A DNA stretch of 64,000 nt from NCBI GenBank assembly GCA_036768485.1, contig JAVLUZ010000270.1:434001-498000 (forward strand), read 5' to 3'. The notes under the pieces were generated by a model. It did no database searches. It worked only from the letters and a program-made list of their open reading frames with translations, and was not told where the DNA came from. The stretch comes from Mermis nigrescens. Taxonomy: Eukaryota; Nematoda; Enoplea; Mermithida; Mermithidae. Below are positions 1 through 11,600 of the stretch, piece by piece (positions within the stretch are counted from its first letter, which is position 1; the number at the start of each line of letters is the position of its first letter). A program made the translations under genes and the position numbers.

Positions 1-32
1 GATCACAACCACTACCTACGAGTAGTGCACAA

Positions 33-185
33 CACACATGGTCGTGGGGGTTGAGGGGAGTTTACACCCAGAACCTTAAAACCCCTCGCAAAAATTGATA
101 AACCTAGAACTACATTCTTGGTACTATTTTTGGCAATTTTACCCCATCGGACCCCCCAGAATTTGGTTGCTGCCCATGTATGGTG
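33..185. repeat. Short GGCGTGGGG-type inverted-end repeat
   Basis: A short dispersed repeat bounded by ACATGG.CGTGGGGG on the left and CTGCCCATGTATGG on the right, which are imperfect inverted copies of each other. Similar copies lie near 4430, 31603 and 37558. Between it and the first copine exon (185-452) I see no convincing exon, so the 5' end of copine gene 1 is probably upstream of the window. Confidence 0.55.
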
Positions 186-452
186 CTCAACCGCTGCCTA
201 GTATAAAACTGCCGTCACTCACGACCGCTTTTTGGAATTTGTCTGATATGCAAGGCGAATGAAAGAAATAAAAGTAGTGCTGATTGAATTTTCTCTGTTT
301 GATCGTAGACAATTCTAGATTGTAAAATAAAAAAACCATTATTTTGCATTTATCCACGGAAGACGAATTGAATAGGAATCAAACTAGTAGTAGACTGAAT
401 TCGTGGAAAATGCGCTACAGATTTATGATAATGTTCTTTTTAATTGTTCAAG

Positions 453-553
453 GTATTGACTACACAGCTAGTAACAAGTATCAGGGGGACCAGTGCTTTG
501 GCGGCAAGTCGTTGCATTACATCGAAGACGGCGTATTGAACCCTTATCAGCAG
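453..553 (+). CDS. Copine gene 1 exon: MIDAS strand
   Basis: The exon follows the acceptor TTGTTCAAG and ends CAGCAG before donor GTAAAC. Its first two bases finish a Gly codon, then 33 codons encode [11 protein letters not shown]...LNPYQQ. The reading frame is also open upstream with Met codons (MRYRFMIM..), which would mimic a signal peptide, but the copine family requires an N-terminal helix before this strand, so a spliced start is preferred. Confidence 0.82.
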
Positions 554-3500
554 GTAAACGTGAGATTATTAATATTATTATTATTAATTATTAATTATTT
601 TTAAGAATCCCAAAGAAATTGTGCATACTGTAAGACATTCTCAGTAAAAAATAGCAGCTGCTTTCGAAGCATTTGTATGAAATGTTTTCTGAGCTTAGAA
701 AAACAGATAATTAAAAGGATATACAGGGTGTCCCACGTATCTATCGACACTTTGTTATTCGAAATGACGTTTCAAGTTTTTGTCAGATTCTAATAGAATT
801 TTAACGCAATATAAAGCAAATACTTCAATTTGATTAACTCGTCATTTTTAATGCATCATACGTTATTATTAAAAATTATATTGAAATTAATATGGCGTAT
901 TCTATTCACGATCTTTGGATGGGACGTGGATGTATGAACATCCCTTGGCCCCCTCGATCACCGGATTTGACACCGTGTGATTTTTTCTGTGGGGCTTTAA
1001 TAAGTCCCAATTCTTAACATTATGACCGGCGAACATTCAGGTGTTGAATGAACACATCATTGATGCTTTCCAGCAAGTTGCTGTTAAAATAAAAATGAAA
1101 CTTTTATTAGAATATCGCGAAGGTTAGTTCGAAATGCAAGACAACAATGGTGATCGTACTGAGATGTATGGCTCATTAAGCATCGAAGCTGTTACAAGAA
1201 AGTTTTGTCGAAAAAGTATGGCGGTTTATTTATATTTTGGAACAGTTTTGTTTAAGATGGATAACAATAACCGATATGGCGATAAAAAGTAAACTGTCGT
1301 TGGATACGTGGGACACCCGTACGATAGGAGATCCATACGGCCATTCATCAAGACCGTTTCCACACGATTTACTTTTCTTTTAGCTGATCTAGTAGATGTT
1401 TTTATCAACAAAAAGACTAAAATTATATGTAATCTCCTGAAAAAGGGAAGATTCTTGTGATTCTGAGGCAGGCCTGCTCATTAACAGGGTATTACTCAAA
1501 TTGTAAGGATATACTTGCTATGCCATGCATATTGTGAATCGGCGATCTATAGTCTGTTCCACACAAGTTTGTGCATAAATTTTAAAAAGTATGTCAGACA
1601 ACAAGCCGACAGATTGTGATTATCATTGATTTGATATAAATCCGTCGGCTTACCTTCGAAAAAATTCTTAAAATTTATGCTCAAACTTATGTGAAACAAA
1701 GTTTTAGCTTTCACTATGCTTTACAAATTATCAGCCATTCGCATCCGAAAAACGATTTTTAATCACAATTTTATCATATTCTCTGCGAAAGTATCTTCAA
1801 ACTGTAAGGAACTAAAATTATATTATAGCTTTATCGTATTTATTTAATTCTAGAGCAGGGCGGATTTAAGGGGCGGTAACCAAAAATATTTGGTGAGATG
1901 AAGGATGGACATGCGTTTTGCAATGATTTTTGGCCATCGAACATCATAATTTGTCAAATTTTTTCGGCGGCCGGATTATACCTATTTATTAAATTTATTC
2001 ACTTTCTTTGCAGCCTGATAGCCGCATTTTTGTAGTTTTCTTTCATTTTTCAGCACAAGTTCCAAATTTTTTTCGTTTCGCATTAAATGCTTCAATAGGC
2101 TTTTCTCAGAATGCAGAAAAACAGGAAATAACGTAGTAATTCAAGGCTCCAAAAGTCTTTCAGTCGAATTTTCACCAATTTTTCAGCGCCTCGCGCCGGG
2201 TTTACTGCTAAAGTTGAAGAAATTGAAGCATTTTTGCACAAAATTGCTTGAAATTTTGGAATTTTTTGCACCAAAAATTATTTTTACTGAAATTAGACGA
2301 TATAAAACAGTGACAAACGCTACTCTGCATGTGAATAGCCGGTTTTTTAACCTATTTGTTTCTGTTTTGGAAAAAATTAGGGCACCGCACCTCACCCCCT
2401 TAAGCAAAATCCCAGATCCGCCACTGTTCAAGAGTTTAGTGATCCTACCATTGTATCTTGACAGAGCTGAGAATCGGTTTTTTGCCCTACCTGATCCCCA
2501 GAATGATCAGTGCATGTTATGCATACATGAAGTGCATAGCAAATATACTGGAATAATTTTTGGGAGATGGGTGGGCAAGATGAAGAGTGGATGTGTGTCT
2601 GCACGTAAAATCTTAGTCTTGTGTTAATCTTTTTCTTTGCTAACGTTTTCACCAAATTTAGAGACTTATTATTCACAATAAATCTTAGTCTTCTTCTTCA
2701 GAGTACCTATGTACCTATTGTGAGTTTAGCGACTACTAATTCGATTCTCGATTTGGAATTGAAAATTTTTGACACAGGCTTCATCATATGCGTAATATTG
2801 ATTATCTTGCTAAAGGTAATAACGATATTCGGCAAGTCGCTGGCCCCATTTGCCAAAAGTGATACGTATTTAACAGCGTTCGGATTCGGCGACGCAGCCA
2901 CCACCGACGAGTCAGTTTTTCACTTGAAGCCCGGCGTATTTTGTTCGTCGTTTGAAGAAGTAAGAACACCTGCTAATCTCTTTCAAACTTTAACTTCGTA
3001 CTTGTAAACATAAGCTTGCATTGCAGATTTTAGATTTATACAATGAAGTCACTCCGCAAATAATCCTAGGCGGCCCGACCAATTTCGCTCCGCTGATTTA
3101 TGAAGCTATTCATTTGTGTAAAAAAGCGAGACAGGTAGACTAAATATATTTTGCACGAAAAAATGCCGAGCGCAGAAAAAGTAACTAGCTCGCTTTTAAG
3201 GTCAAATGGAGAAATAAGAAATTGCTAGATTTATTGATGCACAGCGCTCTGGCTGAGGGATTGTCGATCTAAAGTTGATCAGCCAGAGGGCTTTTCGAGC
3301 AAAAATGGCCTGAAATACTAATATAAAAGCTAAAATAGCGTAAAAACTATTTTAATACGCAGTCCATTAACTGACTTCTAAATGTTTGTGACTGGTTCAT
3401 ATACAAAGAAAGTGTATTTTTTGGCCTATTGGCTGTCACATAAAATAATAATAGTGACTGCCAATAGGCCAAAAAATACAGTTTCTTTAGATACGCAGTC

Positions 3501-6497
3501 CATTGTCATTTTGGAACACGTTTAGAGAAAATTTTATATTTTCATAAATTTTCAACCTTAATTTTTATCTAATTTTTTTCAGAAAATTTTTCATTTTTCC
3601 ATTCTGAGGTCTAGAGACCTCTAAAACCTGCACATGCATTCCTGGTAACGCCGCCTCATTCTATTATCTGCAATGATAGGTATTAGTAAAGTATGTTTTG
3701 TTATTCGATTTATTAATCATGTTTGTACCGCCTTATTTGCTACATTGCGGCAATCATAAAAACAAAAAGAAATCTACGAAAATTCGTTACCTGATATTCA
3801 GATGATATAAATAAGAGTAACAAGAAATCTTCAAGTCATTTGAATATTCTTTTTTCTATGCGAAATAACTGTCTTCACTTTATCACGCAGTAGTGCGCTT
3901 CATTTAGAAATTCAATTTTACCTCTCGGCACATGTCTATAGTCTGTTTCACATAACTTCTTGCATAAATTTTAAGAATTTTTATTGATAGTAAGACGGAG
4001 GTTACGATAATTATATATCAGATCAATGCTATAATCGCAATCTGTCAGCTAATTGTCGGCAACGGTTTTAAAATTTTTGCACGAAGCTATGTGAACAGAC
4101 TATAAATATATAAGAAAATTCCTAACATTATGTATCGCCGATTTTCACTTTGTTTTTTCGCCAAGTTTTCGAAAAGTTCTAAACTGATAGTAGTTTCATT
4201 AAAAAGATTTATCGTAAAATGCTAATAAACATGAAAAGTAATGGATAAACACATATTTTACCTTCGACATGCATTATGGTGAATGAGGGATATGGAAATG
4301 TAATGCAATTTAATGAAATTCTCAAGCGAACTTAAAAAATAAGTCTTAGGCACTTATCTGAATCTTTGAGGTTATCAACAGTTAAAATTCTATTATAAGT
4401 CATTCATAAACTTATTTGAAATCATGCATGGGCAGCAAGAAACTTCTGGGGGGTCTGGTTGGGTGAAATTGCCAGAAATGACCGAAAATGTTACTAAAAG
4501 TAGAATTCTGTGGGGTCTCCAGTAATTTGCGGGGGATTTAAAATTTTTGCGGGGGTTTAAAACCCCCGCACACCAATGTGTGTTTGAAATGCAATATACT
4601 CAATTCATGGAAAATATAATTCTATAATAAGTTCTCTACGAGAGCTAATTACTATGTGTCATCACAGAGAGAGTCGATCCTTGAAGGATGACCTCTAGCG
4701 TAGGAATTTTTATTATGCCAGGTAGTAAGTATAGCACATCGAACGAACTTAATTTTTGACGATTTTTTTATTTTTTAAATTTTAATCCGTAATATTTTCG
4801 TAACGCTTCAGAAATTGAACATTTTTTTAAATGTATTTTTGCACCTGATTTGTGATATATGTATGTATATGAAAACATTGTTGCTCTAAATAATTATTTG
4901 AGTACAATTTTATCAAAAAGTTAGGCTTCATCGAATAAATTGATTTCCATCTATCATAAACTGCAGAGATACTAACGAATATATCAAAAAGCCTAATTTG
5001 TTTGTGTTTGATTCCCAACGCTTTCTTTCTCTTTTTTCTTTTCCTTTTCAAGAATTTACCTCCTTCAATATCAGATCAGAAAATTTGCGTGTAACTTTGA
5101 AATTGCCTTTCATATTCGTTGCACAAATTACTCAGTATTTTAAATGAGCATCTTTTTTCAGTATCACATTCTAGCTATTGTAGCTGATGGTCAGGTGACA
5201 AACGAAAGAGCAACGAGGCGGGCGATCGTGGATGCCTGTCGTTATCCGCTTTCGATTATTGTCGTGGGCGTTGGAGATGGCCCATGGGACATGATGCGGG
5301 CAAGTTTATATAGCATAAACATTCATAGAGATGCTTCTATAAACGTTTGTCTTACTTTGCGTTTCAAGCTGCAAAACATTTCTTTTTAATCAAATTTTAA
5401 ATTTGAAAGATAAGTACGTACATATCTCTTACTACTCCAACGGAAAATTAACTAAAACGAATGTTATATAACTTCGGAGGCAAAGCAAATTATATCAAGG
5501 AACGAAATTAATGAATTTGTTTTTCTACATTTTTGATTGGTAGATTTAATTCGCGTTCTAATAATCCCTAATGGTACTTTTATTTCATCAGCATACTTTA
5601 CTCTAACTTTTTTACAAATCACCCACCTGAGAGTGTCAATCACTCGTCTCGTCAGCACACATGGGCGTAGGGAATCGAGGACTGAACCCCTTCAGCACCC
5701 AACAAGCCTTGGTGGATCCATTAGACCCCCATAATTGGATTTTTGTCGATTATTTCGCGATTCTTCCCAATTTAGGCCCTAGAATTTTATTTTTGCCCAT
5801 ATGCTCGTCTCGTCACTAAAGTCCTCGCATTAGCTCGAAATCCGTAGCAATGTCTTACTTTTTCGCTGATTTACAAATACACTATGCAAAACAAGAAATT
5901 GCACAGTGCAGTTTAAGCGCTGTAAATCATTTAATATCTAATACAGCATTTTTCACACTGAATTGGACTATGTTTGAGAATGCTATAACAGTGCAAAGGA
6001 GACGGATTTTTCTTGTCCAGTCAGAAACGAAGCTGAGTATCTATTTCAGGGAATAATACATGTTTTTTGAAAGGGCGGCAACTAGAAACACCGGAAACAG
6101 TAAAAAATTAAGTACAATAGTTATAGAAAAGGAATGAATTTTTTGATATTTAAAAAGTGAGAGATTGGGCTTTCGTAAATTAATAATATTATCTTAGAAG
6201 CTCCTTTATCAACACCATTTGAGCACAATAACGTTTCAGGTATTTGATGATTCCTTGCCCAAAAGGCCGTGGGATAATTTTCATTTCATAGAATTCGGTA
6301 AGATTGCACACCAATCGAACAATTTCGAATCGGCATTTGCTGCTCAATCGCTGTTAGAAATTCCGGAACAATACAAAACAATTAAACGACTAGGTTTGCT
6401 GGATTTCAACGAATCAAGCTCATCCGATTCAGCAGATGGGCAAAGAGTAGTTCGCCGATCGTCGAGAAATCGAAAAAATTATCCTCAGCTTACTTGA
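453..6497 (+). CDS. Copine gene 1 (nematode CPNA-like copine domain), 3' part, five exons
   Basis: Exons 453-553, 2816-2959, 3027-3134, 5162-5299 and 6240-6497 join in one frame. They give about 248 residues of a copine domain (VWA-like, binds divalent cations at a MIDAS site) followed by a Ser/Arg-rich tail. Visible family residues in order: [12 protein letters not shown] (MIDAS DxTxS), [84 protein letters not shown] and [11 protein letters not shown]. The first visible exon starts at a splice acceptor just after the codon position of ..FG, so N-terminal exons are missing. Nematode copine-domain proteins such as C. elegans CPNA-1 act at muscle attachment sites; a similar role here is inference. 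The gene lies tail to tail with copine gene 2. Confidence 0.85.
724..1319. mobile_element. Decayed mariner-type transposon with TA target duplication
   Basis: Inverted ends of about 29 bp begin CAGGGTGTCCCACGTATC at the left, and the right end is its near-perfect inverse. TA dinucleotides flank the element on both sides (722-723 and 1320-1321), as expected for Tc1/mariner elements. The interior at 938-1000 (+) reads [14 protein letters not shown], the transposase signature around a catalytic Asp, and 1042-1085 reads [11 protein letters not shown]. The rest is too short and decayed to code. It sits in an intron of copine gene 1. Confidence 0.8.
1548..1706. mobile_element. MITE family M1 copy (TATAGTCTGTT ends)
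   Basis: A 160-bp near-palindromic element with ends TATAGTCTGTTCCACACAAG and a right end GTGAAACAAAGTTTTA. Both arms carry GCATAAATTTTAA and the centre carries CCGACAGATTGTGATTATC. It lies in the large intron of copine gene 1. Other M1 copies are at 3937, 7069, 7773, 13339, 43780, 49858 and 54954. Confidence 0.75.
1856..2426. mobile_element. hAT-type non-autonomous element with 8-bp target duplication
   Basis: The ends are CAGGGCGGATTTAAG and (inverted) CAGTGGCGGATCTGG, a terminus common in animal hAT MITEs. Flanking octamers TTCTAGAG (1848-1855) and TTCAAGAG (2427-2434) match at 7 of 8 bases. The 571-bp interior shows no transposase. A shorter relative is at 47744-47921. Confidence 0.75.
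2816..2959 (+). CDS. Copine gene 1 exon: second strand/helix block
   Basis: 48 codons in phase 0, beginning [12 protein letters not shown] and containing [16 protein letters not shown]. The acceptor is GCTAAAG and the donor GAA|GTAAGA. A 67-bp intron follows; copine gene 2 lacks this intron. Confidence 0.85.
3027..3134 (+). CDS. Copine gene 1 exon: GPTNF block
   Basis: 36 codons in phase 0 with acceptor TTGCAG and donor CAG|GTAGAC. They encode [20 protein letters not shown] and [16 protein letters not shown]. The GPTNF threonine is the conserved second MIDAS loop of copine/VWA folds. Confidence 0.88.
3240..3640. repeat. Dispersed repeat family C copy
   Basis: The phrases AAAATGGCCTGAAATACTAA, GCTAAAATAGCGTAAAAAC and GAACACGTTTAGAGAAAATTT recur in diverged form at 13790-14020, 32825-33090 and 63000-63320. 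The copy is interrupted by the hairpin insertion at 3355-3504. Confidence 0.5.
3355..3504. mobile_element. Hairpin insertion flanked by 14-bp direct repeats
   Basis: Two 35-bp arms (3405-3439 and 3454-3488) are inverse copies with only two mismatches, separated by a 14-nt AT-rich loop. The core TTTTTTGGCCTATTGGC is perfectly mirrored. The insertion is bracketed by the identical 14-mer ATACGCAGTCCATT at 3355-3368 and 3491-3504, which looks like a target-site duplication inside a family C repeat. Near-perfect arms suggest recent origin. Confidence 0.75.
3937..4104. mobile_element. MITE family M1 copy
   Basis: Ends TATAGTCTGTTTCACATAAC and ..ATGTGAACAGACTATA are inverted. Internal arms carry GCATAAATTTTAAGAATTTT and the centre ATAATTATATATCAGATC. 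The copy sits in the intron before the 5162 exon of copine gene 1. Confidence 0.8.
4430..4585. repeat. Short GGCGTGGGG-type repeat copy
   Basis: Starts CATGGGCAGCAAGAAACTTC and ends in a C-rich stretch AACCCCCGCACACC. It is the reverse orientation of the copy at 33-185. Confidence 0.5.
5162..5299 (+). CDS. Copine gene 1 exon: ADGQVTN block, GC splice donor
   Basis: 46 codons after acceptor TTTTTTCAG encode [20 protein letters not shown], then [19 protein letters not shown]. The exon ends CGG before GCAAGT, so the intron to 6240 is GC-AG; ending here is the only join that keeps [13 protein letters not shown] in frame. Otherwise the donor fits the consensus well, as GC donors usually do. Confidence 0.88.
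6240..6497 (+). CDS. Copine gene 1 last exon
   Basis: 85 codons plus TGA after acceptor ACGTTTCAG. It encodes [20 protein letters not shown], the C-terminal helix [20 protein letters not shown] and a tail rich in Ser and Arg ([19 protein letters not shown]). The tail is not shared with copine gene 2. Confidence 0.88.
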   Translation, partial: VFDDSLPKRPWDNFHFIEFGKIAHQSNNFESAFAAQSLLEIPEQYKTIKRLGLLDFNESSSSDSADGQRVVRRSSRNRKNYPQLT

Positions 6498-6523
6498 CTC
6501 CTTTTATTTTACCATTGTATCAT

Positions 6524-6529
6524 ATTAAA
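6524..6529 (+). terminator. Possible poly(A) signal of copine gene 1
   Basis: ATTAAA lies 27 bases after the stop codon, a plausible variant of AATAAA for a nematode mRNA. There is no direct evidence of cleavage. Confidence 0.4.
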
Positions 6530-7068
6530 AGTCCTTCTCATTTAAGTACATTCTGCAGTGAGCGATTGTTTGCTTTGTCAATCCAATTATTATGATTGCC
6601 TAAGTTAGAATTCGTAAGGTAGGCTCTAAATACGATAAGTACTTAAGCGAAAAATTCATTATGAACAGGAAAGAAGTCCTATAAATACATTATATTGAAG
6701 CTCTTAAAGTACGCTCTAAAATCATAATTTCGAAACCATTTATGTTGAAAGCAATCCAAGAATAAACTGATTCGAATCTTAATTGCTCAATGAATTCCAT
6801 TAACAATAAAAAGGCGATGTTTAAAAAAGCGGTATAGCATCTAAAGCCTAGCGTTTTTACTATTAATACCTGCATCAATTTTCTATAAATTACATGACTG
6901 TACTTTCAGATCCGTGCCAACACTTTTTCTGCAATTTTAAGCTGCCATGCGTGGCCAGACAACACGGGGTTTAAGGAGTCTCCAGTCCAGTCCAGACTCC
7001 CAGAATTAAAAAATGGGAATTTCTAGGGGAAATCAAAATTTTTGTAAACGTGCTCAGAAACTGTGAAC

Positions 7069-7237
7069 TATAGTCTGTTTCACAGGAGTTCGGGCATAAA
7101 TTTTGAGAATTTTTTTCGAAAGTAAGCCGATTATTACGATAATTATATATCAAATCAATGCTACAATCGCAATTTGTCAGCTAATTACCGGACATGGTTT
7201 TCAAATTTATGCCCGAACTTGTGTGAAACAGACTATA
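7069..7237. mobile_element. MITE family M1 copy
   Basis: 169-bp palindromic element with ends TATAGTCTGTTTCACAGGAG and GTGTGAAACAGACTATA. Both arms contain CGGGCATAAATTT or its inverse. The termini are better preserved than in most copies here. Confidence 0.82.
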
Positions 7238-7389
7238 ATGTACATGGGTATCTTCGCGCTACTTCAGCATTTGTACCAATAAGGCCATTTTTGTTAAAAC
7301 TGGTTGACCGCAGACCGGCCGTGCTATGCATACGGTCATCATGACTGCTAATTGATATAAAAGCTTCTATATAGTCTATTCCATACATG

Positions 7390-7772
7390 TACAGCATGGG
7401 AATTCTAGGGGGAAATCAGGTCCAAGAAAATTTTAAAAAGTGCCTTTTGCGCTAAAAGACGAAGGATACATGTCAAAAACGCTGCTTTTTGACGTTCCAG
7501 ACGATATTCGTTCTTTCTAGAACATAAAAACGTATAAAAATTTCAAAAAATTTAAAAAATTGAGTTAATTGAACTGAATATAGTTGAGAAATGTGTATAG
7601 AGCGCAAAGCGCCGGAAATTTGAGATTTTTGAGCTAAAAATGAGCTAAATTCGCTGAAAAGGGTACACTTTTTGCAACTTTTACGACAAATCGACAGTTC
7701 TGGGGGGAGAGTCGCAGCCATTTTGCGGGGATTAGTTGCCATTCTGGGGGTCAAACCCCCCAAGAACACGTC
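7390..7772. repeat. Dispersed repeat family E copy
   Basis: Contains AGCATGGGAATTCTAGGGGG, TTTCTAGAACATAAAAACGT, GGCGC-type GCGCAAAGCGCC and ends in GGGGGTCAAACCCCCC. The same order of landmarks occurs at 31200-31600 and at 63735-64000, where the window cuts it. Confidence 0.6.
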
Positions 7773-7923
7773 TGGTCTGTTACACATAACTTCAAGCACA
7801 AATTCTAAGAATTTTAATCGACAGATTACGATAATTATATATCAGATGAATGCTCGCAATCTGTCAGCCTTGTCGGCGATAGTTTTTAAAATTTATGTCC
7901 AAACTTATGCAAAACGAATTATA
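7773..7923. mobile_element. Diverged MITE family M1 copy
   Basis: TCTGTTACACATAACTTC at the left and AACTTATGCAAAACGAATTA at the right flank the M1 core ATTACGATAATTATATATC. The ends are more decayed than in neighbouring copies. Confidence 0.6.
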
Positions 7924-8528
7924 AAATTCTAGCTAAATCAGACTGAAAGCGATGAGCGAAATCGGAGTGAAACCAATAGGTTTCTAAAGCGAACTAGCGC
8001 AATCCAAGAATTTTCTCATAAGCAGGTTTAATTTTCTGGTAAAACTTTAGAAGTAAGCTTCAGTGAAATTTTTTTAGTAAGTAATTATAATTTACTGAGG
8101 AAGATAAAATTAGGATATGCAAATTACTGCGAATTGAGTGACACGCTGTGATTTATTTTAAATCAAAACATTCGATATAGTACATGCAGAAATCGAGATA
8201 AATCAAAATAGCGACGATGAATGCCGTCCAGGATGACGATGTTAATTGCAAATCGTAATCAAGCTGTGAAATTACATGACTAATAAGGTGGGTACATGCT
8301 AGACGCCGCGACTAATATACACAAAAAGTGTTTCATCTAATGTTCCGATTCCAGCTAACTGGAATTGATCACGTTACAGCTCTATCGGAAATAAAAATGC
8401 ATTGAAATCACATGCGACCAAAAATACGGAATCAAAACTTTCGATCCAAATAAACAGTTCGAAAATGCAAAAGATAACAAAACGTCAAATAATTTTATAA
8501 TAAATTAACTTTAAATAGTACATGACAA

Positions 8529-8672
8529 TCAAGGCGCTTCTTTAATCGTTTTAGCAACAAACGGGTGATTGGGCAATAACCGCAGGGCTCTAATGGCCTT
8601 GAATTGATCTGGAATTTCCATTAAGGCATGCAAAGCAAAAGCCGCCTCCGGATTTTCAACGCCCATTGTAAC
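8529..8672 (-). CDS. Copine gene 2 last exon
   Basis: 47 codons plus TGA after acceptor TTTTCTAG. It encodes [20 protein letters not shown] and [20 protein letters not shown], the C-terminal helix of the copine domain. It matches [17 protein letters not shown] in gene 1 and lacks that gene's Ser/Arg tail. Confidence 0.88.
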   Translation of the reverse strand, partial: VTMGVENPEAAFALHALMEIPDQFKAIRALRLLPNHPFVAKTIKEAP

Positions 8673-11600
8673 CTAGAAAAACCATTTCGATATTCAAGCA
8701 GAATAATCAGGCACGTTGCTGGCCTTCTGAATTTGGGGGGGGTTAAAGTTCTGAAGTCAGGTATTTCAACAACTACTAGTACAAAGGCAAAAATAATGGT
8801 GTTTTAGAGCGTTTCTCAGCGAGCTCTACACATTGAAGGAAAAATTTTAAAGCTTTTATTACAAAATTATCTTGAATACAATCATATTTAAAAAATAATT
8901 TGTAGAAAATGGCTTCACAGATGGATTCTAATCATTATGCCAAACCTTGACCCTATGTTTAACCTGTTTAGTATTTAGTTGGTAACTTCCAAAGAAAAAC
9001 AATACAGAAAATTAATCATTCTGGGCAGAGGCCCGAAAAATTCTGACATATTCATGTCTTGTTCAAACTTGGGCTGTTCAGAAGACAAAATTTATACAAA
9101 AACAATAAATTCTTCGTGAAGCGCCCGAAATTTTTAAATTATTTGCTCAAATGTGTGCTAAAATCTATTTCGACAGTCATTCGAATGCGCTTCAAGAATT
9201 TCAAACTCTAACCTTTGCAGGACCCTTGCAAAAATACTCGCACTTCCAAAATTTTGGGAATAATGCAAGCAAAACGGATCTTCTGCTCGCGCAAGACAAC
9301 AGACAAAAGCAAAATTTTAAAGAATCGTTTAACTTTATAACATTCGTTTCGTGACAAACATTAAAATGTATATAAAATTATTTAAAAAAATTATTCTCGT
9401 AGTTTGGTCGGCAAGCATTCCATTGAGCAAATGTACCAATATAGCCATTAAAACACAAATTTATTCAAAACACATTTTGGCATTTTTTTGAAAAAAGAGT
9501 TACATCTACGAAGCGTTTTTTAGAATCCAACCCCCTTTCTTCGCCTCAACTAATAAGTCATTCGCAGAAGTTTTTAGAAAGTTTGAAGTATAAAAACTAA
9601 TTGAGTCAAAAACTACCTTTTCAGCGAAAAAAAAACACACAATAGTATGTAATAAATTTGTGCAAGCCTATTAAATTAAGCAGGTAGTTAAACGTAAGTT
9701 TTTGTTTCCACATAAAACGAGTTGTCAGTAAATTATGTCCCTTCTCAAGCAGCCCCAAGATGACTTTTCAGACACGTTGAAGGAATGAAGTTCAAGTAGG
9801 CCTTCTTAACAGATTAGAAAACAACATAGTTGCCACATTTTCGAAAAATCATAATCTTTTATCGCTTGGAAATCTGAAAACTTCTCAATTCGTAGTATAT
9901 TTGAGAAGCACAAAAATCCGACACCTATTTGCTTACTTCTAAGCTAATGAATGTTATATTCTTATTCGAATATGCCTACCTTATGGAAGTCGACAAAATG
10001 AAAATTATCAAATTGTCTTTTCGGTAGAGTTTCGTCGAATTTCTTCATCATGTTCCATGGCCCATCGCCTACTCCGACCCTAAATTCATTTTTGTCGAAG
10101 CAAGATTCGAGTTTAGAAACCCGCAGAATTTAGTTCTAATGGACAAACTTTTCTCGTTAAAAATTTAAAAAAAATTGCTGTCCTTTTGCCAATTCTTTTT
10201 AAATTTTACTCAATAATTTAAAAATCATGTCCAATCATATAACGCTTAAAAAACATTCGCTTAGAATGAAAATCGATAGAATAGGCTAGAACTGAAGATT
10301 AATATATGAAATTTCAGAAGCAGAGATTCGTGTCATTCAATACTGCTCAAGTCAAGTCATTCTCAAGTCGCACTGATGCCTCAATTTTTATTGCGCTTCG
10401 ACTCTATGACTAAAAATTTAATCGGAATTTTATGTTATTTATAACTACGATTACATGTATGCAGCCTACAAGAATAGACGCAATAGTACTAATTTAAAGC
10501 AAAATAAAATTATAATGAAAATATCAATAAACGTTATATTAGCGAAAAGAATTATAGATGACAAGGTCTGAACAGGAAACGAATGTCGCTTACTATGACC
10601 TTGTGGACCATACTAAACACAAAGTAATTATGCTCAAACAAAAGGTCAAGAGAGTATTTTACTGTTCGAGAAATTTAAAATTGTTATTACGTTACGATCA
10701 AATGAAGGAATAAGTTTTATTAATTCATTAAATCTTTAATTTGACGGCTCCGTTATGTTTTATTTATTTTCAGTACCAGTTGTATGAGTAATTTAATCGA
10801 AATCAATTTTTTCAACTCACACTGCGAATGACTCCAAAAGCACAATCTTATGCGAATTTTGTAAACAAATACGCACCTTTTTGTATCAAATTTATGAAAA
10901 ATCTTAATAATCGACTTACATGATTATGGACAAGGGATAAAGAGACGCCAGCCCTATTGCCTTTTGGTTTATGATTTCATTTGTCACTTGTCCATCGGCA
11001 ACAATCACCAATATGTGATACTAAAAAATGTATCAATAAATAAAAATTGATCGAAAAGAAGGCGATTGCTGATATATTTCCTCCGGTAAATAAAAGAGAG
11101 CTTGCTTAAATATGACTTTTTGATAAATCTTTCCCTCAAATTGTTCTGCAATAAGTCTTATGCGACTGTTTAGACTGCACGCCAAAAACTTGAGATATAT
11201 TTTTAAAATTAAGAAATATCTAAGTGCACATTTGCTTTGTTTGATCACGGGTCACGATAAGTGTGAAAGTAAATGAAACTGATTTACTTGCAAGGGTTAG
11301 CATAATGGATCAAGTCAGGAAACTGATTTCATTGAGAAAAATTTAATTCGAAAATTGAATTTTAATGAATTAAAGACATTATTTCAAAAAATAAAAATTA
11401 TTTAAGCTGCTAAACTTAAAATTATAAATTTAGAATTAATTTGTCAGAATTTCTTTTTATCATGAATTTATAGCTCCTCTGTTTTTTGTAGTTCTTCCCG
11501 ATTTCTTGATTGATGTCATTTATCGAAACGCTGAACTTAAAAATTCAGCTATTTAGGCTAAAGACATAGTGAATAATTAATTAGTTTTCCCATTTTGATA

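Larger units (their letters stand above)
6530..8528. other. Convergent intergenic region between the two copine genes
   Basis: About 2 kb separate the two stop codons. I see no exon in it. It holds two M1 MITEs and a 400-bp family E repeat. TTTATT at 8152-8157 would read AATAAA on the minus strand and could be a poly(A) signal of copine gene 2, though it is some 370 bp past the stop. Confidence 0.6.

Noticed and set aside
344..452. Upstream extension of the first copine gene 1 exon reading [15 protein letters not shown], which resembles a signal peptide
   Set aside because: The copine fold needs a helix before the MIDAS strand, and a good acceptor lies exactly at the family boundary. The extension is more likely intron.
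2214..2627. 137-codon plus-strand frame
   Set aside because: It runs out of a hAT element across its right end and target duplication into flanking intron; no conserved motif.
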